Origin: Teleogryllus oceanicus
Taxonomy: Eukaryota > Arthropoda > Insecta > Orthoptera > Gryllidae
Direction: 5' to 3'
NCBI GenBank assembly: GCA_964035755.1
Contig: CAXIVR010000006.1
Coordinates: 71,430,137-71,494,136, forward strand
DNA length: 64,000 bases
Positions within the stretch are counted from its first letter, which is position 1. Each line of letters starts with the position of its first letter. A program made the translations under genes and the position numbers. The notes under the pieces are model-generated. The model saw only the letters and a list, made by a program, of their open reading frames with translations. It was not told where the DNA came from and made no database searches. Positions 34,114 through 46,537 of this stretch are shown here, one piece after another.

Positions 34114-37100
34114 CCCTGCAACCTCTGCCCCCTCGCGCCTTATTCTCTGCCCGCCTTTTCCTGCTGCTCATACCCGCTCCTCCGCGTTCACCGTCCTGCA
34201 CACACTGCTCCACGCGGCGTGCGCGCCGTGGCCGATGTGCTCCGATGCACCGCGTTTGCACTGGCCGTCTCCCTCGGCCTCCCCCGGTTGTTGGTTCAAA
34301 GCGCGACGTGCACTTGGGAACCTGCTGGGGACTGCGCGAGCGACTTGGGAATCGGCAGCTGCCGCTCGTGCAAAGCGACGGCGGCTGCGTTGTTGTTGTT
34401 GTTTTGGTATTATGTTCGTGCGATTGCTGTAGGATGGGTTGTGGGTGTGGTGCTGTGTAAAAGCACGACATGAGGCGGTTCATGACACAGCGAGCTACAT
34501 TCAGTTTAATTCGTGGTTGCGAGAGATGTTTGGGAATCTGCGTCTGTTACGATGATAAGAAAGGGGTTAAATAGCGAGTTTGACCGTATTTGTAATATTA
34601 AACTTAAGCACCATCAAAGAACTTAAGCAAATCAAATGACATACGACGTTAGGACCTCTTAAGATTGAGTTCAGAAGGTATTTATCAAATAGTTATCGTA
34701 ATTCTACGTTACTTTGGAAATATCGTGCAAAGTTTTATCCACTGCGATAGAAGTCCAATGTATTACAATCTCCGTTCATATTGAAAATTTATACTACGTA
34801 AGGTGACAGATTGATATTGATACTTATTAATAGGAGGTCATTATAACACTTGTATGTCCATTTTTTCTTTTCATTAAGAAACTAATCATTGTCGTTAACA
34901 TGGAGTCAAGAACTTTTATACCGGTGTGTTAATACATATTATAATGAAACGGATCTCAGTTTCGAAATAAAGTAATACAGTTTCAATTTTCTTAACCAAA
35001 CTGGATAAGAATTGTAACACATGTTAACAATTTTTTTTAAAAATTTTCCGGCCCGGGGGGGGATTCTGCTCCGACGCGATCGGCTCTAGTGTAGTGACGG
35101 TGAGCGGCAGGCCAGTCACTGCTGGGGCAGTAAGGTTCCAATTCTTACATTGAAAGAGCCCTGTTGTATAATATTAACTGCATCGATATTTGATGAAAAC
35201 AAAATGCTAAAATTCCTGAAAATTGGTATTAAACCATTTTCGCTAATATTGATTCTTTACAAATGTGTTTCTTCCCTCTCGAAATTGGATGACGGACAGA
35301 TCACCCATCCCTTTTGCCCGCAATTAAACCCAATTTCGGAGTGTCTCCGGGAAAATTCAGAACGAGACAGACATCAGGATGGGAAAACACTTTAGCATAT
35401 TTTAAGGCAATCTGTGTCACTATGATGTTGGCGTCTGCTTATTTCTCTCCGAGACGCGAGAGGAGGTCGGCGCCGGAGGACATGAGTGGAAACACACTGC
35501 CAGAGCTCGCTCCGCCGAGGAACTTCGCCAAATCTGATATAAACAATTTTTACGCGCTCCCCCCCCCAGACCTCCTCGTCATTCCGCCCAACTTCCGCAT
35601 AACATGTCCACAAAAGCGAAGACACTTTCTGAAAGCTGCTCCAGCACTTCGGCAAGTGACGCGAGGCGAGGAAGACGGAAGACGCAAGGAAAGAAGGCGC
35701 CCTGCCTTTCTTCTCGTCGCCTTCATGAAAGTTAAACTAATCTCTGGCGGCAGGGGTGTCGAAAACATTGTTTACGAGCCGTTTTCTAGACGGGAGAAGA
35801 TAAGCTTTTTGGAAAGTTCAAACTTCGTAATCGAGAAATATAAAAGTAAAGCACTTGTTATTGATAGGTTTAATATTGAAACATGAAGAGAGGAATAAGA
35901 TGTAAGAATTGATGGAGAAGATTCCGGATGAGGAGCGATGACAAAGAAGACTAAAGAAGAGATGGAAGGATTAATGATCTGATTAAATACAGAACAGGAC
36001 TAAAATAAAATACACGAAGAAAGTCAGGTATATTATTTTTTTCCCTTCTCTGCCAGATATTTTATACAGTATATACTTTCTTCAAAGTAATAATATTATA
36101 TTTTCAATATTTTGATTTTTAAGTTTTACATTAAATCCAATTTTGCAATTATATCTTTATAGGAGTCTTTGAAATCATTCTTACATGAAAGCTGCCGTAT
36201 GTTTTCAGAATTTGTTTATTTTTCGAAAAAGGAAAGAAAAGAACTTGTATCTGTTCTCTTTGTTCTTGTAAAAAGTCATTAATGTCCAAACTTGGCTACT
36301 GTACAAAATAATTTTGATTTCGTCACTAAACTTTACCGTTTCTAATCAGTTCCATCTGGAAATATGTTACAAAATTTGATCTACTTATCTCCTTCGAATT
36401 TGCATCCGGTCAACATTTGATAGCAATCATTAGTTACTAACCTGCAACCTTGCATGCATAGAATGCAAAAATTCATTCTATGACCACTCACATACTATAC
36501 ACTTCCTCTGGGAAAACGAAATGCTTTAAAAGCTTTTCAGAGCTTCTTCGTCTTGCATTGACGTGTCCTTATTACTAATCTACAATGCGCGCAAAAATTT
36601 AAAGGAAACTACGCAGCACCTGATCATGAGAGATACATTGATTTCGGTAGATACTCAGAAAATTGGGAAATATTAAAAAAACAATTAATGAGTTTGGATT
36701 TTGACTGAAAATGCCAATATTTGATTATCTTATTCTATTTTTAAATTGTGCTTACCGTCAGAATTTTCGTACTAAGTGAGTCAGTCGCCGCTTACAACAC
36801 ATGCAATTGCAAGACTCCAAAGAAGAGACCACCTGCCATTAAATATTTGCTATTCACGTTTTGCGATACACAGCAGCATTCTTTTACGCAAAGCGTTTTT
36901 ATTGTGCAAAATTCAAGAAGCAGTGAGCGTGCTGCCTTTTGAAACACGTTTTATGTATTTTTTCCCAGCAGAAATTATGCTCCTGCAAACCACTAGTTTG
37001 TCTCTAATTTTCATTTCCTTGAAAATGTATTCTTAATTGTTTTTAATTGGTCACCTGATTGTTAGGAAGTACATGAATCCTTTCTTTCTCTTCTATTCCT

Positions 37101-38021
37101 TTATAAGCAGATTTTTAATTTGGCATCAAATATACATGGTATTTTTAAAAAATTTTCTTTAATAAATTAAATGTTAAATAAACATTAATTTTATGGTTTG
37201 TAACGATTGCAAAGTGACAATATCCTTATTGTTTTTGGCACAAAATAGTCTTTAGAATCATTACACATTTTGGACAATCCTGTTCGTACTACAAAATTTT
37301 CGTAGCACCACTTACCCGTTTCTCAATTAAAACCAGTACCTCTATATCTTGTCTCCATTTCTAATCTTTCCTATCTCTCCCTTTCATTTTTCTTCCCTTC
37401 CCATCTGTTTCTCTTTAGAACATTCATCCAACGCGTTCCGCAATCCCGAATTTTACTATCAGACTATCGTCATAATAACATTTTTAATTTTAATTTTCTC
37501 ACTCCGACTTTTAAGTTCTTACACGCGTCTGTTTCAGTTCTTCCAACTTTCCTGCAAAGTATGCGAAGAAAAACTATTGTCATAGTCAGTTTGAAGTACA
37601 TTACGCAAAATTTACTGGGACTCCTTTAAGTCATAAATAATCCACGTCGTATAATTGTGCGTAATAATTTTACAGCCTGCCTTCCTGCTTGTTTTCTGTT
37701 TTTACTGCCTCTTCCTCTGCGAAAGTAGTACGTCATTTTCACAGCAAATAAATAATGCGAACCTACGACACTTTTATCTCGGAACAAAGTAAGGCTGTCC
37801 GAAGTTTGCCGCCGCTAAATGCACAGAAGTTGCGGCAAATAATTGTGTTGATGGAGAGTGATTGTCTCATCTCCCTGCTCGGTTTTTGGCGGAGTTCCGA
37901 CATTTCCGGAGATAAATGAGAGCTCGACGGGTTGTCGGCGTGTTGTTGCAGAGTTGTCCTCGCAGTGGGCGCCCGCCGCGCAGGCGTAGCACATGTAATT
38001 ATCGAATGGATCAGCATCGCT
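34114..38021. other. Mixed stretch without a supported gene
   Basis: 34114-34470 is moderately GC-rich. The rest is AT-rich except 35290-35760 and 37780-38000, which look unique and CpG-containing. A 190-codon open frame at 35314-35886 has no splice sites or recognisable domain and is not called. Confidence 0.35.
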
Positions 38022-38572
38022 TTTGATTGATTGATTTTTTTCGTGTTTCCGGGCGCGTCAACTGCTTCGGTCATTAGTCCCGTTATTGTAGTGCATGTTT
38101 TTTCTCGGAGATGGCAGTGATCTTCCCCGCTGGATGGCGAGATACGGCGCTGACCTACCGTCGGCTAGTGGGGTTTCCATAACCAGGACTCTCCACCAGC
38201 GAGGCACCGCCACAGTCGGGAGAAGTTCCCGACAGATCTCCTGGAATATCTGGTAGTGTAGTGCACGTTAGCGAAAGTGTGTGTGTAAGAGAGAGGAGAG
38301 GAAAAGGACGAGGAAGGACAGATCACGCGCGGTCTGTGGCCCGTTTGGTAGGGTACTGCTCCGGCATTCACCTGGTGTTGATCGGAGAAACCACGGAAAA
38401 CTACCGATCAGAGCAACCTGCCGCTAGAATTCTCCTCCAGACAGCGACTTAATTCAACCTAGCATAAAAGCTAGTGTCGAAATTCCTGCCGCCGTGGGAG
38501 TGGGAACCTAGGACCTCTCGGTCAGAGGCGCTGCAGTGACATCAGTTGATGCACTGAGCTACCGCTACCGGT
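38022..38572 (-). mobile_element. SINE-A copy i, full length
   Basis: Complete minus-strand copy, from GTAGCTCAGTGCATCAACTG at the right to an A run and TCAATCAATC at the left. Probable imperfect target duplication: ATCAGCATCGC before the tail and ATCAGTGTCGC after the head. The B-box region is mutated (GGTTCCCACTCCC), as in copy b. Confidence 0.85.
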
Positions 38573-38574
38573 AT

Positions 38575-39280
38575 CAGTGTCGCGCTACCTGTGACTGATC
38601 GCTTGGCTGAGTCAGTGGAAGGGCGGGAAAGGGAGTATCAGAAATTTCAAAATACCGAGCGAAATGGCTCAATACGTAGCGCGCTGAATTCACACTCGGG
38701 AAGTTCCCGCAGGAGGGATCACGAGGGCGTAGGTCGTGGTGGTCTCTGGTGGAGTGTCGTAGACGACCACCCGGACCCTGAGTCTCGCGGCGCCGCTCAC
38801 GTCGTTAGCTTGAAGGTGCAGGCCGTGAGAAGGCGATGCTAAGCTTCTGGTAGTCGGGTTCGCTGGTCTACTCACCAGTTAAGACTATGACGCGTCGACA
38901 TTTGGGCAGCATTGGGCGAAGGGTGATTTCCGGAGTACTCTGGTGCCCAATCTAAAGTCCGGCGGAAAGTAGATACCATCCGTCAGGTCACCCAGGTTCC
39001 AGCGTTACCCGTCGATGCTGGCGGTGAGCAATGGGATGGTGGGAAGAGGACTCGAAACGTCTGGTCCTTAGTTCAGGTGGCCCCAAGTTGAGCTCTCGGA
39101 TTCGTCGTGGCAGTGGCCCGATACTCTGGGCAAAGAGGAAGGAACTTTTTTCCGGCACATGTGAGTGGCTCATGTTTTGACTCCGATACTAGCCTTGAAA
39201 GCTAGGAGCCCTAAGCTAACAGGGCGGCCCTTACCCGGGCATTGTGTAGGGAGGTTGCCATGAGGGCAAACCGGGTTGTT
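38575..39280 (+). mobile_element. Unclassified retroelement-like unit ending in TAAA repeats
   Basis: About 700 bp of GC-rich, non-coding sequence that ends abruptly in AATAATAATAAATAAAT, as for the 3' end of a SINE or LINE with a simple-repeat tail. It carries a C-rich GGGCGGCCCTTACCCGGGC block and a GCATTGTGTAGGGAGGTTGCC block near the end. No reverse transcriptase was recognised. Its left end may have been split by SINE-A copy i. Confidence 0.35.
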
Positions 39281-39476
<196 letters not shown>

Positions 39477-41026
39477 TCACAGCGAGGACAAGTTGCTCGC
39501 GACCGTGAGTCTACCACATGTGTCCCTAGGTAAAACTAAATGAGCAACAGCGATTCGCCATTTACACGCTTGACTTGTATGAACGTTCGAATCCCACACG
39601 CGGAGGGTAAAACTGTTATACGAGTCATACGTCGTCTATATTGGTCAGCGCGTCACCAAATGCTAACATGCCAAGGGTGAGTGTTGGCTAGTAAGTAAAT
39701 GAGTTTCAAAACGGTGTTTTGAGGTAGGTGTCACCTCCGCTGAAATATACATCTCATTTAACGATCATTATCGTCCAGTTTCTATCAATCTTTAGAGCGT
39801 ATGTTAAGAGGATGTTTGCTTTTGATCCAAATCTATTTTTATTCACTAGTCACTTGCTCTGTTGATTCCATGTTATTGTAATGCATAATAGGTTTTATAT
39901 TTATTAACGCTAAACAGATGAGCAGCAAGTAATCAACCGAGTTTCATATTTGTGTTAACGGCCGGGTACAATACTTTTCGTAATACCATCTTTTTTTTTT
40001 TAGATATTATACGCTCATTAAGTACTGTTATGGCTATTATGGCTCTTTAACAAAGAATCATATCATTTGCTTTGATTGTTATTAACGAATTGCGCATTGT
40101 GTGTTTGCATGTTTAATCCTTAACGGACCGCGGCCGTTAAGTGTCACATTTGTTTCTCTGTTTGGTCGCCATATGTCTATATTATAACTCTATAGTGTTA
40201 CGAAAAATAACTGCAAATTTATCATATCACGATAACAGCAAAACATTTTATAAAATAATTTAAACATAATAAAATAAGTTATACACTATTAACAATTCAA
40301 ATAATTAATAGAACTTACGTAACAACACGATAAATAATTATTTTTTGTTGATAATCTATTAACATCTAAAAAAATGTTCACATAAATTCATTAAAATGTC
40401 ATGTTGCTATGGTGTCAGAAATATCCTATTTTCATTCTACAAAGGGTGTATTATTCCCTCCTAGTTTTGTTTGTTATTTCATGTAAGAAACAGAAATATT
40501 ACACATTATTTTGCGAGTATTATAGAATTAAAAACATGGCCGTAGACCATACAGAGAATTTCAAACTGTATAATTCATGACAGACAAATTATTTCCGGAC
40601 TAACCAATATCTGCTTATAAATAATTAACTTGATATATAATAAATATAAACTTACTTGAAATACATTTACATCAGCATGATTTTCATATCCTTTGTTTTC
40701 CAATTTTGAATAAATGTTCAAAGAATAAATTTTAAATAATAATACTTAAACTTCTGATACTCCATTTTAGAAAGTTAAAAACGAATTCATTAATGAAAAC
40801 AAAATATGAGTGTTTTGGTTCTATGAAACCTTGCAGCATGTTTCAATTAAAATGGTAGGAAAACACAGAGTTTTAATTAAGGTAGTGTTTACATTGCAAA
40901 ATTCTCATCAAAACTATGCTCAGACTTTGTTCTTTCTTTCACTTAACAACTACGCCTTTCATCATTTGGAAACAAAAAAATATCTCTAGCACATTTTCAA
41001 AATTATTCATAACTTTCAGACTTTGC
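39477..41026. other. AT-rich stretch; one B-box-like motif
   Basis: A GTTCGAATCCCA motif near 39585 could be the B box of another decayed tRNA-derived SINE; no A box is clear. Nothing else was recognised. Confidence 0.35.
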
Positions 41027-41164
41027 CTCCAGACAGCGACTGAATTCGACCTAGCTGAAAAGCTAGTATAGAAAATCCTGCCGCTGTCAGGACTCGAACT
41101 TAAGACCTTCTGGTCAGAGGCGCTGCAGTGACATCAGTTGATGCACTGAGCTACCGCTCCAGGT
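41027..41164 (-). mobile_element. SINE-A copy j, head only
   Basis: Minus strand carries GAGCGGTAGCTCAGTGCATC, an altered B-box region and body blocks as far as the AATTCAGTCGCTGTCTGGAGG region, then stops. The 3' part is missing. Flanks TCAGACTTTG and TCAGATTGG are similar and may be a decayed target duplication, so it may have inserted as a short form. Confidence 0.75.
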
Positions 41165-41322
41165 CAGATTGGCCAAGATACGCGGAAGCACTACTAGGGT
41201 GTCACGGAAAACTAGAAAATTATCTTCTGCGGGGGCTTATAGCGGACGGGGTCCACAACCGATGAATCTCGTAGATGCGACATACAATTTATACTAGAGA
41301 TACTGCTGCTGATATAATGTTG

Positions 41323-41680
41323 CAGGGTGTCAAACTTACAAATCCTCAATCGCTACAACTAAAACCTTCAATTTGATTGCGGCCATATCTGCATTACTCG
41401 GGCGATCCACATTCTGACATCCTCCTATTATTCATCTTGCCACTGAAACGGGTAGAGGGGCGTATTGAAACTATGCATGATATCCGGCCATTGCATGAGA
41501 AACGCAATGAAATACATTGTAATGATTTTGAATTACTGAATGTAGAAGAAAAAATTCGTAAATCTAAACTTACCCAATTTTTACACTAAAGGAGGTGTGG
41601 AACTCTGCAGGGCCTGTGAACTAGGCGCAACTATGCGCAATGCCGCACTCTGCCCGCGGGCGACCAGTTGGACAACCCTG
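41323..41680. mobile_element. Possible hAT-like non-autonomous element
   Basis: Left end CAGGGTGTCAAACT and right end (minus strand) CAGGGTTGTCCAACT are similar inverted termini of hAT type. The right end continues into a GC-rich subterminal block. The expected 8-bp target duplication is absent (TAATGTTG against ACCTAATA). A 70-codon frame inside has no recognised domain. Confidence 0.3.
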
Positions 41681-41689
41681 ACCTAATAC

Positions 41690-42930
41690 TTGAATGAGCC
41701 TACAGAAAAGAAAATTGTTCCGTTTTTTTTTTTTTTTAATGTGCAAGTGATTGAAAGCAGTGGAGGACAGTTTGGGAGAAATAAAAATCCATGGCAGAAC
41801 ATACCGCGCATGAGGAAGAACATTACTAAATTACATTTTGGTTTCTCAGCTTTTCAGAATCGTTAGAATAATACATTAAAAACATGTAATTATTTCAATG
41901 AGTCATTCCAGGTTAGCGACATATTGAAATTATTTAGTGATACCAATATTGTGTTAGATGTTTTTTTGTGAGTGCAATTGCCGTTGTCCTGAGATGTTTA
42001 TTAATAGACGACCAACATAACTATTTATGTACCGTATTTTTTTTAGCAAAACTGTTTTGATAAAAAATTCTAAATCTAGTCTAAACTTAAGCAATTTTAT
42101 TCAATTTTATGCTTTGTTCTTTCAAAATCAAATCTGTTAGAACAAGATTATTTGCGCAATTTGAAAAGTAAAAAAGTGTTGTAAAAGAGATATACGAATA
42201 TCGATTGTTAAAAATCGATACTAATACTTGTAATATTATACCTACATGTAAAAACAATATACAGGGAAAGAACGTTATATGCATAGCTTGTGACTTACGT
42301 TGAATGTCTTACATACACTTACGAATGTTTCTGTAAGTATGCGAGTTTTGTCGTGCAATATTTTGTTTAAAAAGTTTAAATGGCTAGTTAACTTATTATA
42401 TTGAGAGGTATGATGAAACTGAAGAGAAGAAAGGTACAATAGTATAAGTAATAAATTAGATACCAATGTTTAAAGAGGAGGGAACCTGAGAAAACCATTC
42501 TGTAAGGAACTGTTCTTAATATCTTCTCTTTATTTCAATTCAACACAAGTTTACCAATTTGAATTTAATTTCATATTTGCGCTATATGATTTCCTTCTCG
42601 CGTCTGATCTTGAAGCAAATTAAGGCTACTTATTCTTTCACGAAACTAAGAAAACCCATTATTCTTTTTACTGCCGAGGCAAAGCGTTCCTTCAGAGATC
42701 CCCATCGCCCAATCCACCGCCTCATTCTGCGCTGCACAAAATTCACTTTCCAAGATCATCTATTTACATACTTCCTTTCCCTTTTACTCTCATGCTTTTA
42801 CGATTTCCTGGGGCCCTCTTCATTACAGGCGAAGATGGTTTTTAAGGCAGGCAACTTTTCGCCATCCTTTGAGACCCAAAAAGGCTGTATTATTAAGCAT
42901 CCTCTGGCTTTCTAAACGTAACTTACTTCA
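41690..42930. other. AT-rich stretch, nothing recognised
   Basis: No supported gene or repeat. Confidence 0.4.
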
Positions 42931-42939
42931 TTTGTGCAT

Positions 42940-43865
42940 TAAAATCCTAAACACGAAGTAATTCCGAGCAAATACCGGTAATGAAATAATGAAACAAATT
43001 GTGGAGAAGAAACCACATAGCTACTCCGGGCGTTTCGCAATCATTAATATTTCGTCGGGCAGTAGGGTAGAGTATTGCGCCGTTGCACTCCCGACGCCGG
43101 ATCCCTACCCAAATCTTGTTACGACCTTTATGCACAGGGCGGGGTTGCGCCGGGGGGGGTGAGGGGGCGGACCCTTTTTGAAACTCGTCGCGCGGCCCAG
43201 CGGGTGTAGTAGGGGTGGCGGGATTATATTCAGGGGCCAAAAAGAGTGGGAGGACGAGGAGGGCGTATTGAGAATTATTTTTAATAATTGAGGATCAAGG
43301 GTGGGGCCGAGATGAGGGTGTGCTGGCCCGTTATGACTTCAGGGAGCCCCGCCTTCCCTCCGGCCGACTGTAAACAGGGGGCGGCGGTGCATAGAGAGAG
43401 AGACAGAGAGAGGGTGATAGCAAGCGCGGGACACGAAGGGGGAACGGAGGGAGAGAGGGTGAGAGGGAGAGAGGGTGGCGAAAACAGGCGGCGGCATATG
43501 AATATAAAAAAGGCGCAGTTCTTTTTAATTAGTGTAATTTCGTTGTCCGGAAATATCGCGGCCAGGGTACATCAAAGCATTAATGAGAAGTTGCCTCCCC
43601 CTGCCGACCGCATATGTGAGGGCAGCGCCAGGAGGAAGGTTCTCCAGTGGAATGTTGAGACTCCTTCCATGCGGCTGGAGATGAGGCATGCGGCCTCGGT
43701 TTTAATTTTCGCTTTAATTGAGGTGATCCTTGGACAAGGGAGGTGGTATCGGGGGCCGGAAGCGGGACCAGCGGACAGGCGGCTGGCCCATCGCGGACAC
43801 TTGCTACCATGCTGCCGGGTCTCGAAACAGTCCCGATGGGCATTACGCGGAGGTAAGCCTTCGAG
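42940..43865. other. GC-rich unique block, possible conserved non-coding DNA
   Basis: Not part of any repeat seen here. It contains G-rich tracts, a GA-rich run (43390-43480), and AT-rich homeodomain-like sites (TTTTTAATTAGTGTAATTTC near 43520). A 193-codon plus-strand frame (43288-43869) runs up to a donor-like GCGGAG|GTAAGCC at 43852. No domain was recognised, so a gene is not called. Confidence 0.3.
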
Positions 43866-43912
43866 GTAGGCGTTCTGTAAGGAAAATGCAGTATTTTCCC
43901 CCTATTTAGTTT

Positions 43913-44125
43913 ATGTCCTTGTCCCTACGGGAAGCGTTCTTGTCTGCGTGCTCGCTTTCCACAACGATCCTGGATTCGATTCCCGGTCGGGGCAGATTAT
44001 CGTGTGCGCTTTCCTTGCAATGTACCAGTATATGTTGCTGTATGACGATGAGAAAGCTCACTTCTCAAGTTGAGAAGATCAGAATACGGCGTAGAGACGT
44101 CTATGTGATAACCACACGTAGCCCT
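43913..44125 (+). mobile_element. tRNA-headed SINE-like unit (Asp-like head)
   Basis: The head ends in B box GGATTCGATTCCCGGTCGGGG, with the shape of an Asp/Glu-type tRNA end. The A-box region is degraded, and a short unrelated body follows. No target duplication was found. Confidence 0.4.
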
Positions 44126-44129
44126 TAAC

Positions 44130-45165
44130 CCATTGTCGAAAGGTTGGGACGCCGCTGCTAGGCCTTGGCGCCGTAAATACCTGTTGAGCCAGCACAGGCA
44201 GACAGAAGTAGTTCATAATCAAGACAGATGAACGATCTTCGGCTGAATGCAATGGTTGACAAATTTTCTTGCGAATATGTCAAGACTTTGTAAACCAAGT
44301 GAACCTAGATTCGAATCGTGAAGAGTCTGAAATTTGACACCTACCAAGGTAATAAAATGAAATACGTTCTCTTTGTCAACCTCCAGTCAGTCACATTAAT
44401 ATTCGGGCAAAGTCCGCTTTTCTCTTCTTAACCTAACTTCAAGTGCATTTTGAGAATACCCAAAATTTATATACATAAAACATTTACACTTTTATTGCAA
44501 ATTATGGTGTCAACTAGAGCACTGAAAGTTTAAAGAATGCCTAAGAAAGAGTTCCTTTTATTTGGTAATAATTTCTGTCTTCGCTACGAAATGACGTGGT
44601 AAGAACATCCATAATTCTGAACCGAAACATATTCAGTAATTATTTTGACAGTAGAAGTATCAGATTTAATTCTAGATTACAAAGGCGTCATCTGTCAGAC
44701 CACGAAATTAGTGCCGAAAGCGTCCCCAACCTCCTTCCTCTCCCTCGCCATTTCTGAAACTCTAGGTACCTTCATTGTATGACTAGCGAGGGAAATAGAC
44801 GTAACATTGTGTGCATGCCTATTTCTGGTGTACGCCATTTCCAGTATACACCAACACGCGTCGTCCAGTAGACTACGCCTTTGTATTTACGACTTTTGGG
44901 CGCCATATTGTCTAATAGTGTGAATGATGAATACGAAAATTAATAAAGATTACCTTGTCTTGTAGCATTTCTGTGTTGTTCTGAACATTTAGCAATCTTA
45001 ATGGGACGATGGCGATCATAAATAAGGTCACATGACAAGGTATTTCTGTGGACGCTTCCAAAAGCCATGTGGGTACAGCATCATACAAGTGTGTGCTGTG
45101 TGAGTCAAGTTTTTAGCTTTATCTATAAAAACCTTTAAAATGTATTTTATGACTCCTTACAATAC
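44130..45165. other. Mixed stretch, no supported gene
   Basis: Nothing recognised beyond short AT-rich runs. Confidence 0.35.
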
Positions 45166-45300
45166 ATGTTCAATCTATTGAATTTAGTGTTTCCTTGTAA
45201 AAACGAGTTTTCCTTTATTTTTACCCAAAGAAGTCTGCCAGACTACGCATTTGCAATAACACATGGTACATTTTGCCTTTGTAATCTTGGGGTTAAAAAT

Positions 45301-45483
45301 ATGAACCATAAAAGTGGGTTGTTGAAGGAGCGACAATTGGTAATTGTTCATCATGCTAAAATCCGCACGCAAAGAGAAATAGTTACAATATTAAATATTT
45401 GTAAGAGTATGGTTTATGACATAATACAGAGAATCAAGAGAGATGACCTGACTATTGATGAATTAGGTATCTACCACCATTGA
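45301..45483 (+). pseudogene. Tc1/mariner-type transposase N-terminal fragment
   Basis: A plus-strand frame contains LKERQLVIVHHAKIRTQREI followed by VTILNICKSMVYDIIQRIKR. This matches the helix-turn-helix pattern of Tc1-like transposases (a QREIA-type helix 2 and a SxSTVxRxIKRF-type recognition helix). It ends at 45483, with no catalytic DDE region downstream before SINE-A copy k. It is a fragment or, less likely, an exon of a host gene with this domain. The frame is open upstream from 45166. Confidence 0.5.
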
Positions 45484-45529
45484 ACCACTGCCCAAGCCAA
45501 AACGAACTCTAACCTCCGACTAGTCAGCG

Positions 45530-45560
45530 GTAATGTGTAGCACTGTAGTGCATATAATTG

Positions 45561-45597
<37 letters not shown>

Positions 45598-45866
45598 GCA
45601 AGGGGTGAGGATAGGAAGAGAAAGAGGAAGGAAATATCACGCGCGGTACATGACCCGTTTATTATGGTACTGTCGGGCATTCGCGTACTGTTGGTCGAAG
45701 AAACGTCGGAAAACTACCGATCAGAGCAGCCGGCCGCTAAAATTCTCCTCCTCACAGTGACTGAATTCAACTTATCTGTGTCGAAAATCCTGTCACCGTC
45801 GGGACACGCCCCCTGTCAGAGGCACAGCAGTCGCATCAGTTGATGCCTTAAACCACCGCTGCCGGT
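45530..45866 (-). mobile_element. SINE-A copy k, 3' end missing, with GT repeat expansion
   Basis: Has the SINE-A order from GGCAGCGGTGG (head, degraded) through CCGGCTGCTCTGATCGGTAG to the CA-repeat region. That region is expanded on the plus strand to a (GT)n run at 45563-45596. The 3' third is absent. Confidence 0.75.
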
Positions 45867-45875
45867 TTCAATGCT

Positions 45876-46125
45876 TGTGTTGTTGATGCTGATGTTGATG
45901 CTTCCATTTAGAGCCACTGCAGAGGCATCGTTGATACCTGAGCCACCTTTGCCTGTTTCAATGCTTGTGGTAGCTGGCTAGCGAGATATCAGCTATACGG
46001 ATAATCTCTAACACTCGACACTCACCATGTTGAGTGCTGATGTTGATGCTTCCATTTAGAGCCACTGCAGAGGCATCCGTTGATAACCTGAGCCACCTTT
46101 GCCTGTTTCAATGCTTGTGGTCGGG
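45876..46125 (+). repeat. Tandem direct repeat of about 88-bp units derived from a SINE head
   Basis: GCTGATGTTGATGCTTCC opens two units, at about 45888 and 46036. Each runs through AGAGCCACTGCAGAGGCATC and ends in TTTGCCTGTTTCAATGCTTG. The GCATC...GTTGATA...TGAGCCACC part resembles the minus-strand SINE-A head, so the units appear to come from copy k's junction. Confidence 0.7.
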
Positions 46126-46400
46126 CAGGCCGTTCTCCCACCGAGGCGCAGTGGGCGGGGCGGTGGGGGGAGGGGCGTGGCAGGGGCGAAGGCTGCGCGG
46201 GCGCGGTGGGGCGTGCAGCGTGGGAGAAGGGGGCGGCGCCCGCAGGGATTAAGTTATTACGCAAGTTTTCATTTTGTAAGTGGCTTGCTGCCCGCGGGCG
46301 CACACGGCTGCTTCAGACGCCGCCTCCGACCTGCCCTGCCGCCCACGGCCTGCCCGTGCCTCCAGCACCCCTCCACCTCTCCCCTCCCCAGCCACCTTCT

Positions 46401-46537
46401 CACATCCCAACCGCGGAATATCCCCACCGACGAGCCCCTCTCCCCCACCCACAGCGTCACTGCTTGTTTTTTTTTAATGCACCGTCCCGTCACTGACTAC
46501 TTCTTCACGTGCACCGATTTACACTATATTCCTTCAA
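46401..46537 (+). repeat. Left copy of a long duplication flanking SINE-A copy l
   Basis: Starts CACATCCCAACCGCGGAATA and ends ATATTCCTTCAA, flush with the 5' end of copy l. The matching right copy is at 47026-47178. Identity is high in the first 63 bp and lower after, with small indels. Confidence 0.75.

Noticed and set aside
35314..35886. 190-codon open frame
   Set aside because: No ATG at its start, no splice sites or domain, ends in AT-rich sequence; likely chance, though the region is unique.
43020..43050. Fourth hammerhead-like motif near GGGCGTTTCGC
   Set aside because: The GAAACG box is present on the minus strand but there is no CUGANGA box or stem upstream.
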